From Icerya purchasi (lineage: Eukaryota; Arthropoda; Insecta; Hemiptera; Monophlebidae): DNA of 64,000 bases. Below the pieces are notes generated by a model. That model did not search any database and was not told the DNA's origin. It was given only the letters and a program-made list of their open reading frames with translations. Below are positions 34,210 through 46,927 of this stretch, one piece after another. Within the stretch, counting starts at the first letter, position 1, and every line of letters begins with the position of its first letter. A program made the position numbers and the translations under genes. The stretch lies in the NCBI GenBank assembly GCA_039619475.1, contig CM077115.1:101802393-101866392 (forward strand), in the 5' to 3' direction.

Positions 34210-37045
34210 TATATACACCTACACTGAATATGGATGGTGCTAGAAGCCGTTGTTTCTTCTTATGAATAATGATAGAAACTATTACTCTTTTTTGTTGAAT
34301 CTGTGTACACTTGTTGGATGATTAAAAAACAGGAGATCTTTTCCTAATCACTAGTAGTCGTAGGATTTTACACTATTTTTTTTTCTTTTCTTTTAACACC
34401 TCTCCCCTTTATGATTGACTGGTGCTGTGCAGCAATCAGAAAAAATATAAAACACCCGTGATGGTGAATCTTTGACTTCGAAACGTGTCGGGTAAATAAA
34501 TAATTAATTGTTTTATATTAGTGCGTTTCTGCTTACTATATGTAAATATAAATGTAAAATGAGTCGCATATGTGCTCGAAGAAAGAACCCTAACGTATAT
34601 TAAGCTGAACAAACGATTATACTTTTTCTGCAACACGTAAGGAAAGTTCAGGTGTAAGAGGAATTAAAATCTATTTTACACAAGAATATAATAGTATAGT
34701 GTAAATTCGAAATAGATTAAAACTGGCGAGGAAATCGAATAAATCATACACGCTCAAATACGCGATCGCGCGCATACACATGTATAGATTTGATTTTAAT
34801 TTAGGATTAAAGAAACTTGTACCAAAGAATTTGAAAAGGTATGTTTACCTGGCTGTTCAGTATGACAACCGACACGTATACTGCGATCGTCTCAGTTCTG
34901 GGAAGGTCCGTCGGAACAACTGTTTCACGGAAAGATGAATAATACACATTCGGAGACACGTAACTCTGATAATCATTCCACAGTCGTTTGGTCACTTTTT
35001 ATTGCGCGAATTTAGCTGGAATAAACATACGATGTCAATAACAATATAGAATAATTATACCTTTTTCTTCTTTTTAGTTTAGTTTATCGTTACCACCGAT
35101 TTTAATCTTCAATTTCCATTAAAGGAAATCAGTTTCCCGATCTTAAAAAGTTGTACAATATATAATACACACATATATATATTCATGTGTGTGTGTGTGT
35201 GTGTGTGTATGGATTCATATAACCGCCATCTAACGAGACGGTGTCTGAATTGGAAAATTAATTTTCGTGCTTCTTCATTTCATTCTGGTCATCTCGGATG
35301 TCGTCTTTTGTTTGGCTTATCCGCGACTGATACGCGCGCCGATACAAGATTCAGCTGTATTGGACGACTACAGAGCCGATGTAAAAATTCCGCTTTGTCG
35401 TGGTCGATCGCGTCGAGTTGAGAAACAGTAATAATAAATTCTCGTTCGGTGTCACGTGATGATAGCCGTCGCTCTCAGCTACGTTTTGAAATTAAAAAGC
35501 TATCGCTTGCTCTATTGTCGCTAGTCGTTTGTTAATGAATTATAATTTTTGTTTACGCATGCTTGTTTCCACTCGAAGCCGCTGAAAATTTTCTTGTTGA
35601 AAATTTTTTTCCTTTTTTTTTTTTTTTTGGTTTGTCGCGCGCAGTTGAATAAAATGAATATTTCCTTTTTTTAGTATCGAGCCTGCGTTCCTTGTTATTT
35701 AAGTATTTGCGTTTGCTCTATTTACGGATGACAGATCTCTCTGTATCCCTTATGAATGATAGTTATCTCTTGTTTTTTTTGTTTTTTTTTTTTCATTTAA
35801 CCCCTCTTCGCTCGAGCCTCCAAGGCAAATCCAAAAGTACAATAAAATGTTGACGACCGAAGACAAATAATAAAATATTAAAAATATTAGATTGCAAATC
35901 AAGGAATCTCGATATTTTTCAAAAATTTTTAGGAAAGGAGTAAAAAAAAAAAAGTACGATAGAATAATACTGCAATCCGTCCAATACAATAATTAAACGC
36001 TTTTGTATAATTTTAAATTGTTTAACAAATAAATGCGCTACAATAAAGACACACAGATTAACAGACTAGTAATATATCAGTTAATTTAAGAAAAAAAAAT
36101 TCCGCATTTTTCGTTTTTCACGTTTCCTACGGCGATATAACGAAAATTTGTTTTTCTACGTCTCCGTTCTAGAATAGTTCGTTAATACCGGTGTATCACG
36201 AAAGATTATTTTATATATTGAAAATTTTTAATGTCTACCGCCTAAACTCAATCGTCGATGCTGAATGAATCTTAGGGAGGACGACAGTTTTATAAATTAA
36301 AAATAGCTCTACAATAATTTTGCCCTTTACCGTAATGTAAAATATAAAATGCGATCGAACCGGCTAATATAATTATCAATAAAAAAATGACATCACATCT
36401 AGATTGAGACGAGTAGATAACATTAAAAAATATATACGCATGTGCGTGCGCATCCAGTAAACCCATTAATAGCGTTATAATAAGTAAAACTTTAAATAAC
36501 ACTTGTATCTACATTAATTATTGATTTTAATTAAGAAACTATTGTGCCAGATTTTTAATACCAGAACAAAAATTTTGTATTGACGTACTAAATCAATAGT
36601 TAGCAAATGCAGTTGCGATAAGATATGAATACGAATGCTGAGTAAACAGCGCTCTCACTAATATAATACTGCTAACTAAACAATTGCAGGATGATTTACA
36701 AAAGTTGCAAGAGACAAGACTTTAATTTAACAAGAAAACTAAGCAAAAACTTGAAACGTGTTTTTCCGTAATAACGTTGTATTTTTTTTTTTGGCTATAG
36801 GTTAATGTCCACACAGTTGACGAGCCCAAATATATCTATATATATATATGTATGTATGTGTGTGTGCGCGCATGTAGATTAAAACAAACGCAGAATTATA
36901 GAACGCAAGTTAGTACAATTAGAGAATGCAGAGTTAATCATCCAAAAGATGAGTATGGTAGATCACATTCATAATCTTGTACTACAGAATAAAATAAATT
37001 TCTGCAATTATTTAATGAAATCGTATTTATAATATATATATATAT
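34210..37045. other. No gene supported; AT-rich with a (TG)n tract
   Basis: It contains a (TG)n tract at about 35186-35208 and a T run at about 35612-35629. A 62-codon minus-strand frame at 34807-34995 ends at a donor-like CAG|GTAAAC but lacks an ATG and an acceptor, so it is not called a gene. Confidence 0.45.
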
Positions 37046-37049
37046 ATAT

Positions 37050-37350
37050 CAGGCCCGTGCCCAGAATTTTTTTTTTTTGGGGGGGGGGGGGGGGTGAAAT
37101 TTTTTTCCCCATATTTATTTTATAAATAAAAATACATTTTTCACTAATATTCATGCTATTAATAATTTCCATAATTTTGATTTATATATTAATAATTTAA
37201 ATAAACGAATTACTGTATAAACATTAATAAAAATTACATATGTTATTCGTAACAAAAAATTTTGCATAAAATATTAATGAAATACCTAAGCTATTTCAGT
37301 TCTCATGGGGGGGTTTAACCCCCAAAACCCACCCCGTGGACACGGCCTTG
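37050..37350. mobile_element. hAT-like non-autonomous element (about 300 bp) inside (TA)n
   Basis: The ends are CAGGCCCGTGCCCAG and, reverse-complemented, CAAGGCCGTGTCCACGG, an imperfect terminal inverted repeat of the CA(G/A)GG type common in hAT elements. It has a 16-base G run near the left end and a C/G-rich right end, no ORF, and (TA)n on both sides, which hides any 8-bp target duplication. Confidence 0.65.
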
Positions 37351-37599
37351 ATATATATATATATATATATATATATGTATACACATTGATATACATTAAT
37401 GATAATGGTACTCTTACGTCGCTGATAATATGAAAACAGATAGCATTTTTCTATTACGTTTTAAATACTGTTATAAAATATGTACCGTTTTTATGTTAAA
37501 TAAATTACTATGCAAACCGTAAATTATTATTTTTTTCAAAAATGACGCAGTGAATTGAAATTTCCTCTTTTATAGATGTTATAGAACAACTATCATTTG

Positions 37600-37855
37600 G
37601 GGATCCATGAGTGATCGATCACCAATAGAGAAGTTAAGGTTCGCAATATACTAAGCCCAACGGCACTAATGAGAATAGGGCGGGGGGAGACAGTTCCTTT
37701 TCTCGGCTGCCTATATTTTCCCAGATTTCTCTAGTAACCAATTATTTCAGACTGGGTAAACCTGGGAGCGATTTGGATTCGGAACGAAACAAGTCTCCAA
37801 CCTGTGACCTTTGGTTTGGTAGCCAAGCGCCTGGACTACTAGGCTACCGCACTCC
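37600..37855 (-). mobile_element. tRNA-derived SINE, about 255 bp
   Basis: Read on the minus strand it starts GGAGTGCGGTAGCCTAGTAG (A box region), continues to GGTCACAGGTTGGAGAC (B box) and then a tRNA-unrelated body including TTTACCCAGTCTGAAATAAT, GAAATCTGGGAAAATATAGG and GCAGCCGAGAAAAGGAACTG. Promoter boxes about 40 bases apart and a body of this kind are typical of insect SINEs. Its 3' end is uncertain. Confidence 0.7.
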
Positions 37856-38455
37856 ATATACATGGTTATGTATATCATTTACATACATATATATATATAT
37901 ATATATCAAATCAAATCGCTTTATTATTATTATTATTATTTCATAAATTCCATCTATGCGCAAGAGATGCGCGAGCGATAGATTATTAATACAGATACGC
38001 TAACATTTGGAAATTAAACATGTAGAAAACTATTTACAAACAAAAGAACAAACATTTCGTTTAAAAGACGCAATAAAATAACAGTATAAACGTATTTTCA
38101 AATTAACATCACATAACGATTACAAGGTAATTATAATTGCTAAGATAATAGAAAAAATCGCTACGAATAACATATAATTTATAGGAAAAAATATATATAA
38201 AAATAAAAATTTATGAAATATTTCATTATTCACAGAAAACGAATACGGTGCCACGAAATTAATGACAATGTAATGAAATTATAAACCAACTCACCAGTAA
38301 CAGGTGTTTATTGAATCAAACAAGTCCAATCGCACAATCAGAATTACTATTCTTCACTTAATTTGCTTTAGCCTTACCATTACTTAAAATTCTTGTCCAA
38401 ATGCACCGTTTTCAGGAAATGGTATGATTAAGAAGGTAGTCTATGTAGTTAGGAC

Positions 38456-38713
38456 TTAGCTGAAAAGATTTTTTAGATGCTTATGGCGTCGTTTATAATT
38501 TAATATGTGATACCTTGCTTCGGCTGAAAGCGAATTGAAGATGGCAGCACCTAAGTACCTCACTTGCAATCTTGTGTGATATTTGAAGGATTTAGGTACT
38601 GAGACGGAATAAATATTAGAAGATCTAGTAATACCATCCGATAAAGAAATTTGAAAATTGTGTTTATTATTAATTACGAAATACAACAAATTGGTTTTGT
38701 ACAGCGTTCCAAA
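38456..38713 (-). pseudogene. C-terminal tail of a non-LTR retrotransposon polyprotein
   Basis: The minus frame includes TRSSNIYSVSVPKS and RYLGAAIFNSLSAEAR, then NYKRRHKHLKNLFS and a stop. 'TRS..I..PK' followed by 'YLGA.I.NSL...' is the characteristic end of many arthropod non-LTR retrotransposon proteins. Its 5' side is cut by the short element at 38714-38975. It may be the tail of the reverse-transcriptase relic at 39050-39990, or a separate insertion. Confidence 0.6.
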
Positions 38714-38973
38714 CACGGGCGTCGCCAGTGGTGGCAGGGGAGGGGCAGCTGCCCTTCCCTGGAGCCTTGAAACTTTTTAATCAACTGGCCATGGTGAGCA
38801 TTCATAGGCGCGTAATTATGGACAATTTCACGAAAATTATGTTTTAATTAATATTCTATTCTTGTTTAATAAAATATTAAGACTTTACAATTTATAAATT
38901 TTATTTCTCCTATAACTCATATCCTCTTTCTATCATCTTGCCCTTCCCCTGGCTCATCGGCTGGCGACGCCCT

Positions 38974-38975
<2 letters not shown>
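38714..38975. mobile_element. Short inverted-repeat element (MITE), 262 bp
   Basis: The ends are CACGGGCGTCGCCAG and, reverse-complemented, CAAGGGCGTCGCCAG, with similarity continuing inward over G-rich sequence. No ORF. The terminal sequence is hAT-like. No clear target duplication is visible because the right side is a (TA)n tract. Confidence 0.7.

Positions 38976-39011
<36 letters not shown>
38976..39011. repeat. (TA)n microsatellite
   Basis: About 17 TA units directly abut the right end of the inverted-repeat element. Confidence 0.95.
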
Positions 39012-39012
<1 letters not shown>

Positions 39013-39049
39013 TCGTTTACACTTTAATCTTTTATTGTTATTCAGACTT

Positions 39050-39990
39050 TTTTGTCATCCTATGACATTATTTTTGTTTTGTGTAAATTTATTTTTAATC
39101 TTATTTTGTTCAATTGCACATCTAGCTCTGTTAACATGGCCCGCAATTGTTCTTCGTTGGAGCCTAACAATACTATATCATCTGCAAAAATAATTCAGGT
39201 ATTCTCCGTTTACTTCGATCCCTGTTGAGTTCCAATTTCATTTTTCTAACTTCTGACGCTGCAGTAAATAGTATCGATGATATAGTTATCTCGTCTAACG
39301 CCTCTTTTTGGTGATACTTTCTTGGAGTTTTTTCATAGCCTTATCTACATCGTTGCTAACTGATAGATATTTCTGATTGTATTTATATATCCTTCGTTCA
39401 TTCCGTAGTTCTGTAGTTCGTCTAGTTCGCCCGTATTTCGCCTAAATCAAACGCCTTTCTGTAATCTACATAGACCATATGGAGAGGCTTTATGTTATAC
39501 TCTTCACATTTTTGTATTAATATTCTGTTACTAAATTTTTATTCTTATTATATCCAAATCTCAAATTCTGCTTGCTCCCTTCGGCGGTTGAAATCTATCC
39601 ATTACGTTGTTCCTTCTATTATTATATGAGAAAACAGTTTATACATTCGTGATAACAAACTTATCGGTCCGTTGTGCGTGTCCCCTTTCTTTTGCGTTAG
39701 AATCACTTTCGTTTCTATGCATGCCTGAAGCATTACATTTTCTCGTAGGCATCTATTAAATAAGTTCAGCAGGGAATTTATAACGGCGCTTCCCGCATCT
39801 TAAACCTTTCTGTCGATTTAATTTCTATGTTATGCTCTTGTCTTCTGGCGCTATCTTAATAATTGCGTATATTTTTGTTATCGTCTCGGTTATGAACTTC
39901 GCTTCTTCTTCGATCTGCATTAATGGTGTGTTTTGTAGTTTCTGCTGCAGGTCATTTTGGTAGCTCGCGGCCTCGTCCTATTTCAAAGTA
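39050..39990 (-). pseudogene. Decayed RTE-like non-LTR retrotransposon, reverse transcriptase part
   Basis: On the minus strand, across several frames and stops, it reads EEEAKFITETITKIYAI, then VILTQKKGDTHN and PISLLSRMYKLFS (fingers), YVDYRKAFD (palm, catalytic motif A) and FADDIVLLGSNEEQLRAM with INLHKTKIM (catalytic FADD box and following motif D). The order and spacing are right for one reverse transcriptase of about 300 residues. The wording of the FADD region is typical of RTE and related clades; the endonuclease part was not found upstream. Confidence 0.75.
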
Positions 39991-41439
39991 GATTTATTTT
40001 AGTATTTGCGGGTTTTAAATTTCTTTTTCTTTAATTAATATCATATTTAAGGTATGTAATCATTGAATCAAAAAAACACTCGCGAAATTAGTAGGAAAAT
40101 CAGCTAGATTAAAACAGGATATAATAGGAAACTGAAAACTGGTGACATTTTTATAAATCTTACTGCACCTTATGATTCTGAAGAGTTTCTTCCAAAATTA
40201 ACCAAGTGTAAGATATTCGTATTCCTACTAAACGAGGTGCTTACTAATCGAACACCTTCGGAATCATACTTGCATCAGTGGACCAAAAAAAAACAAAAAA
40301 ACAAAGAACACGGTTCCCGTATGGTCTTATCTTGGTCTCTCTACAATTCCACTTATATGTAAGCAATTTATGATAAAAGTGTTCAGTATGCGTATGATTT
40401 GCAGTCATTTTTCAAAATAAATCTATTAACGAACGAAGTGTTTGAGAAAACAGGGCGCTTAAACTTGCAGAAAACAGAATCATCATTATTCTATCTTAAA
40501 ATAAGATTGCAAATTATTCTCGGAGATGTTTAAATGAAACAAAATGCAGAGTCAAAATATTTTGGCATACTTCTATATAGATCACTATCATACGAAATAC
40601 ATACAAAAAATATAAAACGTCCAGTTTAGTTTCTAATGCTTTCTCATGTGTTAACCGAGCCTCAATACCTTCTTCTCTTTACAATACTGCTTTTAAGTCC
40701 ACAACTTCCGCTCCTGTTCCGCTTTTTAACTTTCACTCTCGTCCTAAATCCCTTACCTTTCACAAGTGCCGTAACCCCAAAACACCTCCTACTTTATCGC
40801 CTTAATTTCTTTCTCTTCCATCCAACCGTGTTCCACCCCGCTCTAATTTATGTATCCTTTATAGATCTGCTTCTCTTCCGGTCGATTTTAATAAGAATAA
40901 TTTTCTTCCGTCAACATCAACCAATAATAACATAGTTTCTTTGATTACTCCGAATTCTTCTTCCTCCGTTTCTTCCCCCGTAATTAAAATTATTTTCACG
41001 GCCTTTATGGCGCTCTTGGCTTCCAATAACATCGTCTCTTCATCTTCCTTTGTCGATTCTCTATCTTTCTTCCTTTCGAATAACATTCATTTTAGCTAAT
41101 TTTTCCTAAAATCACCGACGAAAAAAAAAAAAGGAAAAAATGGAAAAGCTCGGGGCTAAGTTATTCTCTCTTTTTTTTCTTCCAATTCTTTTCTTTCTTC
41201 TCGTAATCTCTGTTCTGCTTATTCGGCTATTTACTCCTCTTTTATGTATTATAAAATGTCTGGGTCAATTACCCGAATGTTTAATTGTAACTTTTATTGT
41301 TCCCTTTTTGATTTTCCTTCCATTTATCTAATATATCAATGCTGAGGTAGTTATAACTTCTTTCCGTCGCAGCTATATTTGCTACATTCTACATTTATAT
41401 AAATGCACTCACGTTGAGATGGTTTGTTTTTAAAATCTT

Positions 41440-42965
41440 TTTCCTGTTTCAGCATGTTTTGCATCCTGTAACCAACTTTGTTTTAGTTCTCTTTTTCTTC
41501 CTCACGTTAACTGTTTCTGCTGTCTTGGTGTCTTCCTCAATAGTCGGCTGATGTTCTCTAAACATATTGGTTATCTTTCTTCTTCTTATATCACGAAATG
41601 GAGTGGTGATCCTTATAATCTGATCTGCTAGTATAAAGCCGTTATCCGTTCTAAATTTTATTACTGTTCTTTTATCTATAGTTGTGCCTCTAAATCCTGT
41701 TTTTCTGAATTGGACATTATCCAAAATTGGTGTCTTTGGTTTTGTCGTGGTGCTCTTAAGTCTACTTCAATTCCAACAATTCTCGCAGAGTCTAACACAC
41801 CACCTCTGTCTCTTCACAGATCTTATTTAGGCTATCGTTTCCCCACAAAACGTCTTCCACTCACGTCTTGTACTCTTATTCATTCCTATTTTTCAATTAT
41901 AAGAACTGGCGTTTTACGCCTAGGAAAATCTCTGTTTTAGCTTTCATTTCCCTTCGCCTTAGTTCCTTTTGGTCTTACACAATCTCAGGTAATAATCTTC
42001 CTTCTTTTTCTCTTAGTTTTGCCGATCTCTGCCATTCTCCCAATGTTTTTTTTTTTTTACCTTCACTTTCCAAATCCCTTCTTCAAGCATTAATTCAACA
42101 GGAATTCAACAGCCATCGAATGTAACCATCTTCATGGATGGCTCCAGGGGGGACCTCATGATGTCGGAGCTTCTTTTTTCTTTCCGGATTTCAACTTATC
42201 TGAATCATTTCGTCTTCCTTCTTTCTGTTCTACCTTTATAAACGACTTAATTACTAGCCTGCGCTCCATTATCTTAATTTCCGTCAGTCGTCTGCTTTAT
42301 AATTATTTGGTTATTTCAGACTCCATGAGTGCTCTTCGAGCGATTAGCTCCCTTTTTTCTGATCACTCTTCCGATTTCATTATTCTTCGTATATGATGTC
42401 TTATCCGTTTTCTTTTTTCTCGCTACTCCATCTGTGTTGATTTGCTGTGGGTTCCCAGCCACATGGGCATTAACGGTAATGAGACGGTAGATTGCTTGGC
42501 TCGGGTTGCTGCTTCTTCTTGTTCCTTTTTAAAAAAAATTCGAATTCCCTATGTACAAAATTTCACCTTAAACTTTGGTCAGATATTTTACTCTTTCTCC
42601 TTTCGTAACGATCAATTCTTTTATCTATCTGTACAACCCAATCTTTTCTTTTCCAATATCTGGCGTTCTTTGAGTTTCATTCACTTCCCTGTTCTGTTGT
42701 TATTTTTATGATTCCCTTGCGTTTTGGCCATTCTGCTCTCCCTTCCTTTCGTTTTCGCTATTCCCTTGTTTCCTCTTCAATTCATCTCAACGAAGCAGTG
42801 GTTTGCGACGCTAATCACATCTTTTTTGAATGTCCATTCCTTCCTGTCGAACGTTGTATTTTATATTCTTGTCTGCTGAAACTCAAGCTCCCCCTACTTC
42901 TTATTGTGCATCTTACATTTTTTGTCCTTTCCCTCGCCATCCGTTATTTCATCCATTAGCAGCTC
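41440..42965 (+). pseudogene. Decayed I/R1-like non-LTR retrotransposon with RNase H domain
   Basis: The plus strand shows the thumb of a reverse transcriptase (GVFLNSRLMFSKHIGYL, AVIRSKFYYCSFIY, LDIIQNWCLWFCRGALKS, PPLSLHR; about 41500-41850). It is followed by an RNase H domain (FMDGSR at about 42132, ISDSMSALRAISSLF at about 42318, LWVPSHMGINGNETVDCLAR at 42445-42505) and the usual tail with LRFGHSALPSFRFR and HIFFECPFLPVERC (about 42716-42860). There are several frameshifts and stops. An RNase H of this type downstream of the polymerase points to the I/R1/LOA group. The CT-rich sequence from about 40600 to 41440 is probably its older 5' part, but I cannot identify domains there. Confidence 0.8.
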
Positions 42966-43214
42966 CTTTACATTGTACATACTTGACCTAATCAAAATTT
43001 AACTGACGGCTCTTTTCTTTTTTGTTGTTTCTGGGTGTAGGTCCTTTGCGGACGTGCCCTAAGGGGGATAAAAAAGAAAGAAAGAAGACATTGATTTTTT
43101 TCGAGTAAAACTATATCAGAGACAAAAAAGTAAAGAAACACACAACAGATGTTAAATTTTCGTAATATCTTCATTTAAATAAAATGGCTGTAAATCGTCA
43201 AAATAAAATATGAA

Positions 43215-43362
43215 GTTTTATCAGTTACACGAAGGTAGACAGAGTGATAACAATAGTGCTAGTAATGTTAGGAATTATCGACTTTGTTATCAGCAACATT
43301 ACACGAAGATAGACAGAGTGATAACAGTAGTGTTAGTAATAGTAGGAATTACCGACTTTGTT
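43215..43362. repeat. Tandem duplication, unit about 74 bp
   Basis: The blocks ACACGAAGRTAGACAGAGTG, ATAACARTAGTGYTAGTAAT and AGGAATTAYCGACTTTG occur twice in the same order and orientation. Confidence 0.85.
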
Positions 43363-43364
43363 TG

Positions 43365-44880
43365 TAGCAAACAAAACAGAAACACGTGGACATGTTAGAT
43401 TCCACAATCAGTAAAATACTGCGTTATATTCAGAAAGATTTTGAAAAAGGTTCATTTAGAAATTGTAAAACTGATCATAAATTTCGAATATTCTAAGTTG
43501 GAGCTTTTAATTGATTAAAATCGATCCTATCGTCTATTATTTTTCAAATGTTTATCCAATAATATGCGGTGTTATACTCAAAACTACTACTACGCCAATC
43601 GTTAGGTTTGTTTCAGAAAAAATGTTCCAAACAAAATTTTCTTCATGGTTACGTCGCAATCCGTAGGAAAAAAGTACCTCATTTTGTTTCAAAAAAAAAA
43701 TAACTTCCAGTTTAAATTGGTCATTTCCGGTGGGAAGCGGAACTCAAAAATGTTTCCAGTCGATGTGGCATAGTCAATTTACTAATATGAGACTTTGAAT
43801 TTTTCATTTTACACTGGGTATTCTAGATTTTGAAAGCGATGTGTATACCTTCGGACACCCGGTATAAATACACTACCAAAAAAAAAAAACAAAAACAAAT
43901 TTATAACGAAAAGTGACAATTTTTTGGGAACACTAGAATTGTACGCAAGACCCGGAACCTAGCGAAATTGCTTAGAAGGCCGTAAACAGTCCACCGGCTG
44001 AGAATCGAAATTGTGCACAATATGAAATCGGTGAAGTAATTAAAAATGAATAAAAGTCGCTCTCTCGAGAATGATTCGTAAATTTATCACCGATTGCGCT
44101 CGTCTAACATTATGTAGTATACCGTTTAGCGTACTACATATGTATAAAATCTGTATAATCCTATCGAGAAATCGCATAAAATTTAAATAAAACTCGGAAA
44201 TTCCGAAACGGTTTAAAGTATTGAAGTTACGTTTATAAATATATCGTAATTAAAACACTCTTTAAGATAATAACTGCGGTACAGCCAATTACTTCGGACG
44301 CCGAAAATAGGGTAAAAAATAATCGAGAATATATGGAGTATGGAATTTAAAACCTCCTAAAGAAAATCTCACCAGCCCTTGAAATTTGAAGTATAATATA
44401 AAGAAAATCAAAAACTAATTTTTTCCCCCAAACTCTATATACATGTTCGAGGTATGCATTTTGGTATTGTTCGAATGCTCTCTACACTCATGTCTTTTGT
44501 TCAATTTCTATATCGAAACCATCATTTACGGAAACTGACTTCCTTTTGCCAGGTTTTCATCTTCGTAATGGGGGGTTAAATTAAAAAGTTGTTGAAAATG
44601 TGTTTATTTTTTGTGACGCATGCGTCCTCTTTGACTGGCCATCAAAAGCCAGTATTTAGTCGCACGACCTTTTACTCGACTAATCGATAATCATCATGCT
44701 CTCGTTTATTACATCAGACCTTCCAGTAAGACTTCATTACTATTGCGCCGTATTTCGTGCCGATTACAATCCCCTGCTATACACATTCACGGTTGTGAAG
44801 CAAAAAGTATAGATCTCAGTAACTGCTAAACCTAAGCTGTAAGTATCCCATTGCATGAGCACACTCAGTCACTAGTAGCA
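43365..44880. other. No gene seen
   Basis: AT-rich with no conserved frame. A GGACACCCGGTATA sequence at about 43853 resembles the tips of some Tc1/mariner-type short elements, but no partner end was found. Confidence 0.5.
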
Positions 44881-45977
44881 TTCGATCAAAACAGGCATTA
44901 CAGGAGGAAGGCTTTAACTAATTAATTCCATAATTTTTTAATTGTATTTAACTCGCTTTGTATGTTCGTGTATTTCCATGTGCTTTGACGATGCGCTTGC
45001 TATTGCCCAGTCGGTGTAATAATAATTTGCACTAAGCTGTTTGACATGTTGGTATATTCGCATACACTTTTGTCGATGCATTTTCCCCGTTGCCTAATAA
45101 ACTTTAACACTTCTCCAAACTTTACTGAAACCTTTGTTTATGTGTGAGTGCTTTTCAGAACGTGCTTTGTTGTACTGATCACTGTGCTAAGGACATATTA
45201 ATATACACTGCTATGCTTCTTCCGACCGGTGGAAAAATCGAATGAATTAAAAGACATTATCAGAGCTACAAAAATTGGAATAGACGCGTAATAACCAGCT
45301 AATTATAATTTTTCTAATCTGTACTAAGTTGCTTTGCATACTGTGTGTTTGCATGTGTGCATCGATGATGCATTTACCATTGTCTAACCAATATAATAAT
45401 TTTTCTAATATGCTTGTGTCTTTCCATGTGTGTTGATGATGCATTTATGATTGCTTAACTGATACAATAATTTGCTAATCAATGTCAGCAAGTTATATTA
45501 GCAATGGTTAGTTACAGATATAATAAAGCACATTCCAAAGCATGCACACATAAACAACAGATTTAGCGGGTAGTGAACGGTAAAGCATATTCTCAAAGCA
45601 TACACAAACATAAACAGCTAGTATTGATTAGCAAATTATTACATCAGTTAGGCAATCATAAATGTATCATCAACACACATGGAAACATGCAAGCATATTA
45701 GAAAATTATTACATCGGTTAGGCAATAGTAGACGTATCATCAACACATGGAAAACAGCAGATTTGGTATGGGGTTAATAGTCAGCAATAAAACTTATTCT
45801 CAAAGCATTCACATGTAGAAACAGTTAGTACTGGTTAGCAAATTATTATATTGGTTAGACAATGGTAATCATCAATGCACATGCAAACAAAAAAAGGTAT
45901 ACAAAGCAACTTAGTATGGGTTAGAAAAATTATAATTGGCTGGTTAAAGTCTTTCTCCTAATCTCTGTTTTAGTCGA
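44881..45977. mobile_element. Foldback-like structure: imperfect inverted repeat built of subrepeats, about 1.1 kb
   Basis: The outer ends match as reverse complements (left TCGATCAAAACAG...AGGAGGAAGGCTTTAAC; right, reversed, TCGACTAAAACAG...AGGAGAAAGACTTTAAC). Inside, both arms are made of repeated units of about 90-120 bp with the signature CATGTGTGTTGATGATGCAT, CATTGYCTAACCRATRTAAT and AATTTGCTAATC. Left-arm units read one way (about 44950-45480) and right-arm units the other (about 45530-45940), so arm lengths and centre differ between units. Long terminal repeats composed of subrepeats are the hallmark of foldback elements. No transposase is present. Confidence 0.7.
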
Positions 45978-46623
45978 GTAACTAAGCAAATGAGTATTTC
46001 TGTACTAGTGTGTCCGCAGAGAAAGCAGGTGGTTGATTAGAGGTGCGATGGGGGTTGAGATATGTGGTTATTAGTTTGTATTACTGAAGATGTATATGTA
46101 CAACAAGCAGAAAAAGGTGTGATTGATATAGAATATGTCAGCATGATAGTAAACTTTTACTCAAGAAGCAATAAGAAAAACAGAGTGTAGTCATATCAGT
46201 ATTATTTTCTTCATCTATTTAAATTTATACTTCCTTAAAAACTGCCCCTGCAAAAAAAAAAAAATCATATGCAACCCACAAACAGTAGCGTCCCAGAACG
46301 AACCTTTCCTATCTACTACTGTCGCTATTTACGCCGTTGTTTAAAAAAAACAAACAAAAAAAAACGCTGACTCGATTAAATATTTTATTAGTTCATCAAT
46401 AGAATAACGAACTGTGAGAATAATTTTGACGATTATTATAAAATAAAAAGCACCGAATTCTCTAATCAACTCAATATGTGTAATATTCAGAATTTTACAA
46501 TATGCAAATGCTAAAACTAGTCACTCTACTTTTTCATTCGCAAATGTCGAATAGATATGATCCAATTTTTCTACTATCATAGGGGGCAAATTAACCCGGT
46601 TTTTAAACGTCTAATTATAATAC

Positions 46624-46652
<29 letters not shown>
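46624..46652. repeat. Poly(A) run, about 29 bases
   Basis: An uninterrupted A run. It may be the tail of an unrecognised retroposed sequence to its left. Confidence 0.9.
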
Positions 46653-46654
<2 letters not shown>

Positions 46655-46927
46655 ATTGATATATGACAAAGAAAATTTATATTCTATTTTCTAAATGAGT
46701 TTGTCTGTCTAAAAAAACGCTTATATAACCTCGCTACTTAAACCCGGTAAAGATCCCTTTAAAATCAGTTCAATGAGTAAACTAATGGAGAAAATGCTCG
46801 GCAGAAATGGGCTAAAACAACTACTCGAAGAACGTGGATTGCTAGGAATCCGATGCAGTTTAGAGATTTCGATCAAACAGAAGTGCCACATCGATTCTTT
46901 AGTCAAACTATATATATATATAGATAT

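Noticed and set aside
34807..34995. A 62-codon minus-strand frame ending at CAG|GTAAAC, upstream of Mkp3
   Set aside because: It looks protein-like, but the frame starts at GTG just after an in-frame stop, with no ATG and no good acceptor, and matches no family I know.
43215..43362. Repeat pair considered as a CRISPR array
   Set aside because: It is only two long, similar units in direct tandem without spacers, in eukaryotic DNA.
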